Of a stretch of DNA of 5,693 nt, positions 1 to 5,693 are shown piece after piece (the stretch's first letter is position 1; the number at the start of each line of letters is the position of its first letter). The position numbers were made by a program, and so were the translations under genes. The notes under the pieces were generated by a model that made no database searches, was not told the origin of the DNA, and worked only from the letters and a program-made list of their open reading frames with translations. The DNA is from CAZIRO01 sp964541595 (lineage in GTDB: Bacteria; Acidobacteriota; HRBIN11): the NCBI GenBank assembly GCA_964541595.1, contig CAZIRO010000174.1, positions 1-5,693 on the forward strand, in the 5' to 3' direction.

Positions 1-1
1 C

Positions 2-2083
2 CGTCCGGTGCACGCGATCGAGGTCCGCACCCGTGCGGTCGATACAACCGGTATGGGCCGGCTGGCGCGAGTACTCGGGAAAATTCCCGGGGTTGCCCAG
101 GCGGTGGAAGACGACATCCGGTGGTCCGTGCAGTACCTCCTTGCACGCGATCGGTCGCCGTCCGCGTGGTGGACGGCGCAGGTGCGTCCGATCGATCCCC
201 CCACAGGCGTTACCGCCGGCATGGCGACCTATGAAACAATCCGCTCACGCCCCCGTCTGCATGCGGACGATCTGCCGCCGTGGCCGGACACTGTCCGATT
301 TTTCGCCTGGGCGATGATGCCCTGGCATGCGGACGGACTCATGGATCCGGAACGGGATCCCGTGGTGATCCTCGCCGTGTGGGATGGTCGAGAAGTTCAC
401 ATTCTCGAGGACACAGACGAACACCGTCTGCTGGCCGCCTGGCAGGACATCTGGGCGCGCGTGGATCCCGATGTCGTGTTCGGATACGGGGTGAACCGCT
501 GGGACTGGCCGTATTTGCTTGAACGTGCACGGCGATTGCGTCTTGACCTGCATATCGGCCGGGACGGGGCAGAACCGCATCCGAGTCTGTACGGGCACAT
601 TTCGGTGACCGGACGCGCCAATATCGATCTGATGGATTTCATCCTGGAAGTACCGGAGATCAAACGCCCGACGCTGGAAGAGGCGGCGCAGTATTTCGGC
701 ATTCAACCGGTACCGGAAGAGTGGGATGACTGGACATGGGCACGGTACTGGGCAGACGATCGGGAACGTTGCCGCACGTGGATACGGAACCGGGTCCGGG
801 CTATTGTAGCGCTGGCCCGGGAATTCTGGCCACATATGGTGGAACTGTCACGCTGGGTGGGCATTCCGCTCGATCATGTGGGAACGACCGCGGCGGGGTT
901 TCGCGTGGAGAACTATCTCCTGCGGTATGCGCACGATCGGGGAGAACTCGCACCCAAACGGCGGGAGGTCCCGTATACGCCGTATACCGGCGGATATGTC
1001 CTCCAGCCCCGCCCTGGAATCCATACGCGTATCGCCGTGCTGGATTTTCGGTCGATGTACCCGACACTGATCCGTTTGTACAACATTTCGCCGGATACGT
1101 ATGTCCCACCGGAAGAAGACGTGCCTGCTGATACGGTGTTCACCTCGCCGGAACATCATCACCGATTCCGTCGTGCGCCGGATGGGTTGTATCGTCGGGT
1201 CGTCACGGAACTTCTGGAACACCGGCGCCGGATCCGGGATCGCCTGAAGACACTGCCGCCAGATGATCCGCATCGGCGGATCCTTGCGGCAGAGGAAAAG
1301 GTCATCAAGGTGATCACGAATGCCGTTTACGGATACGCCGGGTGGCAGGGAGCCCGGTGGTACCTGCGCCCCGTGGCAGAAGCCGTGGCGGAATGGGGAC
1401 GATGGGCCATTCATCGAGCCATGGAAATCGCACGTCAGTTGGGGTTGACCGTCATCTATGGGGATACGGATTCACTGTTTGTGGTCCACGATAAACCCAA
1501 AATTGCAGCGCTCGTGCAACAGGTCGAACGGGATCTCGGGATGGTGATCGAAATCGAACGGGTGTATACCCGCGTGATCTTTACCGAAGCAAAAAAGCGG
1601 TACGCGGGATTGACGGAGGACGGGCGGATCGACATTGTCGGACTGGAAGTCGTGCGGGGGGACTGGGCACCGATCGTACAGACCGTCCAGGCGGAAGTCA
1701 TTGCCATGATCCTGAAGGAAGGGAACCCGGCAAAGGCACGCGCACGTCTGGAAACGGTCATTCGGGAATTGGAGGCCGGAAAACGGGACTGGCGAGAACT
1801 CGTGATCTGGAAGACATTGACCCGCAGACCCGAAGAGTACAAAGCCCGTACGCCCCACGTGGCTGCTGCGCAGATGCTGCTCGCACGGGGCCATCGTCTG
1901 GGACCGGGTCGTAAGGTCGGGTACGTGGTCCTGCGGGGCGACGGGCCATTGTATCGGCGCGTGGCACCGTTTCCATTTGTTCCCGTCGACCGTATCGACA
2001 TCGGCTACTATATTGAACACCAGTTGCGTCCGGCGGTGGAACGGATTCTGCAGATTGCGGAACAGGAAAAAAAGCAACATTGA
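2..2083 (+). CDS. Archaeal-type family B DNA polymerase with degenerate proofreading domain (5' partial)
   Basis: Template-directed DNA polymerase of family B; numbering here counts the GTG at position 8 as residue 1. The polymerase half is intact. Residues 326-331 (YTGGYV) match the exo/pol linker motif, motif A is DFRSMYPTLI with D346, motif B is K434-x3-N438-x2-YG, motif C is YGDTDS with D486 and D488, and KKRY follows. The thumb, ending in YYIEHQLRPAVERIL, is also clear. The exonuclease fold is recognisable, but its active site looks broken: the DxE of Exo I aligns to W101/M103 and the YxxxD of Exo III to W258/R262. Only the Exo II aspartate D166 remains. The frame is open to the left edge, and its first codons (Arg-Pro, then GTG) align with about residue 80-85 of Thermococcus polymerases. 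About 80 N-terminal residues are therefore probably missing and the GTG is a doubtful start. The protein ends about 10 residues after the thumb, without an archaeal PCNA-binding peptide. Function inferred: non-proofreading synthesis, possibly repair or translesion. Confidence 0.93.
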   Translation, partial: RPVHAIEVRTRAVDTTGMGRLARVLGKIPGVAQAVEDDIRWSVQYLLARDRSPSAWWTAQVRPIDPPTGVTAGMATYETIRSRPRLHADDLPPWPDTVRFFAWAMMPWHADGLMDPERDPVVILAVWDGREVHILEDTDEHRLLAAWQDIWARVDPDVVFGYGVNRWDWPYLLERARRLRLDLHIGRDGAEPHPSLYGHISVTGRANIDLMDFILEVPEIKRPTLEEAAQYFGIQPVPEEWDDWTWARYWADDRERCRTWIRNRVRAIVALAREFWPHMVELSRWVGIPLDHVGTTAAGFRVENYLLRYAHDRGELAPKRREVPYTPYTGGYVLQPRPGIHTRIAVLDFRSMYPTLIRLYNISPDTYVPPEEDVPADTVFTSPEHHHRFRRAPDGLYRRVVTELLEHRRRIRDRLKTLPPDDPHRRILAAEEKVIKVITNAVYGYAGWQGARWYLRPVAEAVAEWGRWAIHRAMEIARQLGLTVIYGDTDSLFVVHDKPKIAALVQQVERDLGMVIEIERVYTRVIFTEAKKRYAGLTEDGRIDIVGLEVVRGDWAPIVQTVQAEVIAMILKEGNPAKARARLETVIRELEAGKRDWRELVIWKTLTRRPEEYKARTPHVAAAQMLLARGHRLGPGRKVGYVVLRGDGPLYRRVAPFPFVPVDRIDIGYYIEHQLRPAVERILQIAEQEKKQH

Positions 2084-2116
2084 CCGGGCGCATGCACTGT
2101 CCAGTTCAAACCCGCG

Positions 2117-2121
2117 GGTGA
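2117..2121 (+). promoter_or_regulatory. Possible weak Shine-Dalgarno (GGTGA) for the kinase gene
   Basis: GGTGA, complementary to part of the 16S anti-Shine-Dalgarno sequence, lies 10 bases before the ATG at 2132. The spacing is slightly long and the core is short, so this is weak support. It does favour the ATG at 2132 over the ATG at 2122, which is in another frame and opens only a 61-codon reading frame. The Met at 2132 also lies about 20 residues before the start of the kinase fold, a normal N-terminal length. Confidence 0.35.
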
Positions 2122-2131
2122 ATGTCAAACG

Positions 2132-5100
2132 ATGGTGGACGACATCCGGGAACACGATTCGACGATCGAAGTGATCCCCGACCGTATCGGCAAGTACATC
2201 GTACATCGTCTCCTCGGTCGGGGCGGCATGGGATGGGTCTATCTCGCGGAGGACCCCGACCTGCATCGTACGGTCGCATTGAAAACGATCCCCATCGATT
2301 CCGCTGACCGCGTGGAACGATTCATCCGGGAGGCCCGTGCCCAGGCCCGTGTACGGCATCCGCATGTGGTGCAGGTCTATGAAGTCGGTACCGTTGAAGG
2401 ATGGATGTATATTGCGATGCAGTACGTTCCCGGAAAGACCCTGCGGGACGCTGCGCCCGAAATGACGCTGGAGGAGAAACTGATCGTCATACGCGACGTC
2501 GCAGAGGCCCTTCATGCCGCACACACGCAGGGTCTTGTACATCGGGACATCAAACCAACGAACGTCCTCGTCGAACGTACCGGGGACGGTCGCTGGGTGC
2601 CGTACGTGGCCGATTTCGGACTGGTACACATTGAGGGAGAACCGGGACTGACGACCAGCGGTACGGCCATCGGTACACCGCATTATATGGCGCCGGAACA
2701 GGTGCGGGGCAAACATGCGCAGATCGACCGGCGGACGGATGTGTACGGTCTGGGCGCGACCCTCTATGAAATACTGACCGCCACGCCGCCGTTTGCTCCG
2801 GCGTCGGTCCCCGAGATTTTGCTGCACATCCTCACCAGAGACGTAACGCCTCCCCGGACGATCAATCCCGCGATTCCCGAGGACGTGGAAACGATCGTAC
2901 TCAAATGTATGGAAAAAGAACCGCACCGTCGATACGAGAGTGCGCGGGCGCTGGCAGAGGACATCACACGTTACCTGCGCGGTGAACCCATCCGGGCACG
3001 GCGGCCTTCGGCGATGTACCGTTTCCGCAAACTCGTCCGCCGGCACCGGGCGCTCGTGATCACGATCGTGGTCGCACTCATCGTTGCCGTTGCGCTTTTC
3101 ACGGCATATTTTCGTCAACGTTTACTCGCGCGGCAGCGAGCAGCGCTGGCCACGGCATTTGGCGAGCGCATCCAGATGGTGGATACACTGCTCTGGCAGG
3201 TACACCTTGCACCCGCGCACGACATCCGATACGCATACCGGTGGGTGCGGTCCTATCTCGATACCATCCGCGACGAGATCCGGCGGCTGGGTTCCGTGGC
3301 CCGTGGTCCGGGGTATTATGCGCTGGGGCGCGGATATATGACGCTTGGCATGTATGCCGAAGCACGTAAAGCCCTGCAGCAGGCCTGGTATCGTGAAAAT
3401 TATCGCACACCGGATGTGGCGCTGGCAATGAGCCGAACGCTGATCGAACTGTATCGCGCAGCGTATCACCGTATCATGCGGATCGGACAGACCAGCGAGC
3501 GGGAACGGCGGTTGCGTGAACTGGACCGGCAGTATCGTGCATCCATTCGGGAGTTCATGCGACACGTCGGCAACGTGCGGGAAGAGGACCGCGCGTATGT
3601 CGAAGCCTTGCTCGCCTTCCTGGACAGAAAGTACGGGATCGCACAGACACGCGCCCAGCAGGCAGTCCGCGCGCGTCCCTGGTTTTATCCCGCGCATGTG
3701 CTGCTCGGGGACATCGCGCTGCAAATGGCGAACGACGCCCGTGATCGCGGCGATCGCGACCGCGCCGGGGCGCTGTATCAGAATGCATATGCATACTATG
3801 CAACAGCCGCTCGCGTTGGAGAGAGTGACCCGCAGCCGTATATCCGTATTTGCCAGTGGGCCGGTGATGTGGCACGGTTTCGCGCAATGCAGACGGGTGG
3901 TGCGCTCGATCCGGTATTCCGTACCGGCCGCCGGGCGTGTGCCACTGCCCTGCACATTTTTCCGGGTCATGTGGACGCGCATCTCTGGCAGGCGCGATTG
4001 CTCTGGCGGTGGGGACAGTACCGGATGCGCACCGGCCGGGATCCGCGGCATCTGTTTGAACGCGCTCGATACCATGCGGAGATCGCCATGCGGCGTGCGC
4101 CGAAGCTGGCCACACCGTATAAGTATGTCGCGCATATCCGGGCTTTTGAGGGACTTTACGCGAGGCGAATCGGTCGGGAAGACACGGCAAAAACGTTCAT
4201 GGAACGGGCCCTGCAGTTTTATCGAAAGGCCCTGCAGTACGATCCCAATGACGCCACGATCTTCAACAACATGGGCAATGTACTGGATTTGCTTGCGGAA
4301 ATGGCCGGAGATGAACGCGTACAACAACGGTATCAAAGAGAGTCCATTCGGAATTATATGCATACCGTTCGGTTGAATCCGCAATATCCGGGAATTTACA
4401 CGAATCTGGTGTCCAGTTATTATTCCCTGGCCATGCAGGCGTTCGTTCGGGGAGCGGATCCCCGGGGGGCCCTCCAGCGAGCGCTCCAGTACGGGCGCAA
4501 GGCCGTCGATTTGAATCCGTACGATTCCTATGCGATGAGCAACCTTGGATTGATCCATACCGTCTGGGCACGGTATGCCATGACGCGCGGTCAGGACCCG
4601 GAACCCCATCTTGCCGAAGCGGTGCGGATCCTCGATCGGGCGGCGTCCATCAATCCGGATTATGCGTACATCTTCAGTAATCGCGCGGAGGCGTATACGT
4701 TCTGGGCGATTGAATATATCCGCCGGGGTCGGTCGCCATCCGCGCTGTTGCAAAAGGCGCTGGCCGATATTGCACGGGCGTTGCGCATCGACCCCAACGA
4801 TGCGGCATTGCATTACACACATTGCTGGATTCACATGCAACGCGCGTACTGGACCGTGCTTCAGAACGAATCGCCGGACCCGATGTTGCGGTCTGCGCGG
4901 ATGGCCTGTCAGCAGGTGCTGCGATTACAGCCCGGCAACACGAACGCTGCAGCCGCTTTCCGGGAAATGGCCGTACTGACATTCTGGTACGATCTCCTGA
5001 ACGGTCGTGATGGAGTCCGCGGGCAACGATCGACCTCCCGGACCGCGGCGTCCGATCTGATCGCGGTCAAACAGCACGTACTCCGCGCAATTGCTACCCT

Positions 5101-5581
5101 GCGAGCGGGCCGTGATCCGATCCCGAGTCTGCAACCGGCGCTGGATATGCTGCAGCAACTTCCCGATGCCGGTATGGAAGTATCCGACGTCCTGTTGTGG
5201 CGCATTCGGGCCCACCGTCTGGCCGCATGGTGGGCGCTGCGCACGGCGGATGTGAACACTGCCCGGATGCACATGACGCGCAGTATCACTCTCGCGGACC
5301 GGCTGTTGCGAATATGGCCGGATTGGCTGGAAGCGCGTGCCGAGGGTTTGTGGGTGGTGCGTCTATACGCACGTATTTCGGTGCTGGATCCATCGATCGG
5401 TGATCTCCCCGCCAGTCTGCGAGGGCTTTCCGGCCTGGATACCGTGCTCGACGTGTATCCCGGGCTTCGGCTGTTTGATCACGACACGACAGCGGATGCC
5501 GTCATGACCGGCCGTCCGGGAAGGGGTGCATTCCGTCGCCCCGGTGCAGGCCAATCGGATGATGCCCGAGAGGTGGTTTGA
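2132..5581 (+). CDS. Transmembrane Ser/Thr protein kinase with long C-terminal TPR-like repeat domain
   Basis: A 1149-residue Hanks-type (PknB-like) kinase that should phosphorylate Ser/Thr of cytoplasmic proteins. The catalytic domain spans about residues 20-283: glycine loop GRGGMGWVY (29-37), VALK with Lys51, Glu67, HRDIKPTN (137-144, catalytic Asp139), DFG (161-163), GTPHYMAPE (181-189) and Asp203. All key residues are present, so it should be active. T175 and T178 in the activation loop are candidate autophosphorylation sites. An Arg-rich juxtamembrane stretch (288-306) precedes one hydrophobic helix, about 307-326. The kinase is thus probably cytoplasmic and the other ~820 residues outside the membrane, although the flank after the helix is also basic. 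Residues 393-419 form a good canonical TPR. Residues 514-931 hold nine consecutive 45-48-residue TPR-like units, and more degenerate helices follow to about 1090. The last ~30 residues are Gly/Arg-rich and look disordered. No ligand or substrate can be named. It starts 48 bases after the polymerase gene on the same strand and may share its transcript. Confidence 0.93.
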   Translation: MVDDIREHDSTIEVIPDRIGKYIVHRLLGRGGMGWVYLAEDPDLHRTVALKTIPIDSADRVERFIREARAQARVRHPHVVQVYEVGTVEGWMYIAMQYVPGKTLRDAAPEMTLEEKLIVIRDVAEALHAAHTQGLVHRDIKPTNVLVERTGDGRWVPYVADFGLVHIEGEPGLTTSGTAIGTPHYMAPEQVRGKHAQIDRRTDVYGLGATLYEILTATPPFAPASVPEILLHILTRDVTPPRTINPAIPEDVETIVLKCMEKEPHRRYESARALAEDITRYLRGEPIRARRPSAMYRFRKLVRRHRALVITIVVALIVAVALFTAYFRQRLLARQRAALATAFGERIQMVDTLLWQVHLAPAHDIRYAYRWVRSYLDTIRDEIRRLGSVARGPGYYALGRGYMTLGMYAEARKALQQAWYRENYRTPDVALAMSRTLIELYRAAYHRIMRIGQTSERERRLRELDRQYRASIREFMRHVGNVREEDRAYVEALLAFLDRKYGIAQTRAQQAVRARPWFYPAHVLLGDIALQMANDARDRGDRDRAGALYQNAYAYYATAARVGESDPQPYIRICQWAGDVARFRAMQTGGALDPVFRTGRRACATALHIFPGHVDAHLWQARLLWRWGQYRMRTGRDPRHLFERARYHAEIAMRRAPKLATPYKYVAHIRAFEGLYARRIGREDTAKTFMERALQFYRKALQYDPNDATIFNNMGNVLDLLAEMAGDERVQQRYQRESIRNYMHTVRLNPQYPGIYTNLVSSYYSLAMQAFVRGADPRGALQRALQYGRKAVDLNPYDSYAMSNLGLIHTVWARYAMTRGQDPEPHLAEAVRILDRAASINPDYAYIFSNRAEAYTFWAIEYIRRGRSPSALLQKALADIARALRIDPNDAALHYTHCWIHMQRAYWTVLQNESPDPMLRSARMACQQVLRLQPGNTNAAAAFREMAVLTFWYDLLNGRDGVRGQRSTSRTAASDLIAVKQHVLRAIATLRAGRDPIPSLQPALDMLQQLPDAGMEVSDVLLWRIRAHRLAAWWALRTADVNTARMHMTRSITLADRLLRIWPDWLEARAEGLWVVRLYARISVLDPSIGDLPASLRGLSGLDTVLDVYPGLRLFDHDTTADAVMTGRPGRGAFRRPGAGQSDDAREVV
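3671..4924 (+). repeat. Nine tandem ~46-codon TPR-like units inside the kinase gene
   Basis: Units begin at kinase residues 514, 562, 609, 655, 703, 748, 794, 840 and 886, giving lengths of 48, 47, 46, 48, 45, 46, 46, 46 and 46 residues. Most start with a hydrophobic residue-x-Pro ('LNP', 'INP', 'IDP', 'IFP'), continue with an Asn/Ala/Leu-rich helix, and carry RG-x-DP or a relative at unit positions 26-30 (RGADP, RGQDP, RGRSP, TGRDP). They end with a helix of the type A-x2-A-x-R. A standard TPR is 34 residues; the extra ~12 lie between its two helices or lengthen them. The repetition is at protein level. The DNA copies have diverged, so this is an old array and not a recent slippage product. 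A tenth, shorter unit seems to begin at residue 932. Confidence 0.8.
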
Positions 5582-5593
5582 TTTCACAGTTAG

Positions 5594-5637
5594 ACCATTG
5601 TGCGGAACGTTTTTGGACGTCTCCATCGCTCAGTGGT
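5594..5637 (+). terminator. Possible two-tier hairpin downstream of the kinase gene
   Basis: Thirteen bases after the stop codon an outer stem can form between ACCATTG (5594-5600) and CAGTGGT (5631-5637), seven pairs including one G-U. Inside it, GGAACGT (5604-5610) pairs with ACGTCTCC (5617-5624), seven pairs with one bulged C and a TTTTGG loop. The position suits a transcript end or a 3' stabilising structure. No T-run follows (GCATTTCCC comes next), so a classical intrinsic terminator is not well supported. Stems of this quality can also occur by chance. Confidence 0.3.
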
Positions 5638-5659
5638 GCATTTCCCAAGTTCGTATCGG

Positions 5660-5689
5660 ACGCAGATGTACGCAGACAGACGCAGGTTA
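5660..5689. repeat. 10-base-period tandem repeat with ACGCAG core, at the window edge
   Basis: ACGCAG occurs three times at exactly 10-base intervals (5660, 5670, 5680), with a variable 4-base filler: ATGT, ACAG, GTTA. It lies in intergenic DNA 78 bases past the kinase stop and runs up to 4 bases from the right edge, so the array may continue. From memory, short repeats of this style (ACGCAGATnn-like decamers in intergenic DNA) are dispersed in many bacterial genomes, where their function is unclear. The count here is small but the spacing is exact. Confidence 0.6.
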
Positions 5690-5693
5690 AGAA

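Noticed and set aside
344..352. D113-P-E115 as a surviving Exo I DxE motif
   Set aside because: By alignment it falls in the loop after the Exo I strand, about 12 residues downstream of the proper place, in a stretch of variable length. The aligned positions are W101 and M103.
2080..2108. Possible sigma-70 promoter for the kinase gene: TTGACC at 2080-2085, then a 17-base spacer
   Set aside because: The -35 match overlaps the polymerase stop codon, and the hexamer at the -10 position (AGTTCA, 2103-2108) is a poor match to TATAAT.
2122..2307. Alternative small gene starting at ATG 2122
   Set aside because: It overlaps the start of the kinase gene in another frame, gives 61 residues of low-complexity Arg/Pro/Gly sequence, and has no homologous motif.
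1472..3118. 548-codon open frame on the minus strand
   Set aside because: It runs antisense across the end of the polymerase gene, the gap and the kinase domain. Its product is His/Arg/Pro-rich with no recognisable motif. The two sense genes have unmistakable conserved motifs, so this is a shadow of G+C-rich codon bias.
3742..3765. Local GATCGCGG/CGATCGCG repetition, considered as a protein-binding or HIP1-like site
   Set aside because: It encodes the Asp-Arg-Gly-rich turn of one TPR-like unit and is explained by repeated Asp/Arg codons. I see no other cluster in the window.
3122..4840. 572-codon open frame on the minus strand
   Set aside because: It is antisense to the TPR repeats and shows no domain or motif. 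The length is explained by rare antisense stop codons in this codon usage.

Overview
The window holds two complete or near-complete protein genes on the + strand and almost nothing else. Both have G+C-rich codon choice and Arg-rich, Lys-poor products. The first (from the left edge to 2083) is a family B DNA polymerase of the archaeal/Thermococcus-like type. The second (2132-5581) is a 1149-residue transmembrane Ser/Thr protein kinase with a very long TPR-like sensor half. This kinase architecture (Hanks-type kinase, Arg-rich linker, one membrane helix, TPR array) is typical of bacteria such as Acidobacteriota, Planctomycetota and Myxococcota, so the host is probably a bacterium carrying an archaeal-like PolB. 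The phylum cannot be fixed from this sequence alone.

Layout: 2-2083 polymerase, open at its 5' end, so the N-terminal domain is probably cut off by the window edge. 2084-2131 is a 48-base gap without a recognisable terminator. 2132-5581 is the kinase-TPR gene. 5582-5693 is a non-coding tail of about 49% G+C, with a possible two-tier hairpin and, at the extreme right edge, a 10-base-period tandem repeat built on ACGCAG.

The most notable observations are as follows. (1) The polymerase keeps all catalytic polymerase motifs (A, B, C and KKRY), but three of the four metal-binding acidic residues of its 3'-5' proofreading exonuclease appear to be replaced. This suggests a non-proofreading enzyme on an otherwise conserved archaeal-type scaffold. 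(2) The C-terminus stops before the place where archaeal PolBs carry a PCNA-binding peptide. (3) The kinase sensor contains nine consecutive units of 45-48 residues, longer than the 34-residue TPR, five of them exactly 46. The extra length carries an RG-x-DP-like element.

The two genes may be co-transcribed because they share a strand and lie close together, but no functional link between DNA synthesis and the kinase is visible in the sequence. I see no mobile element, CRISPR array, tRNA or rRNA.
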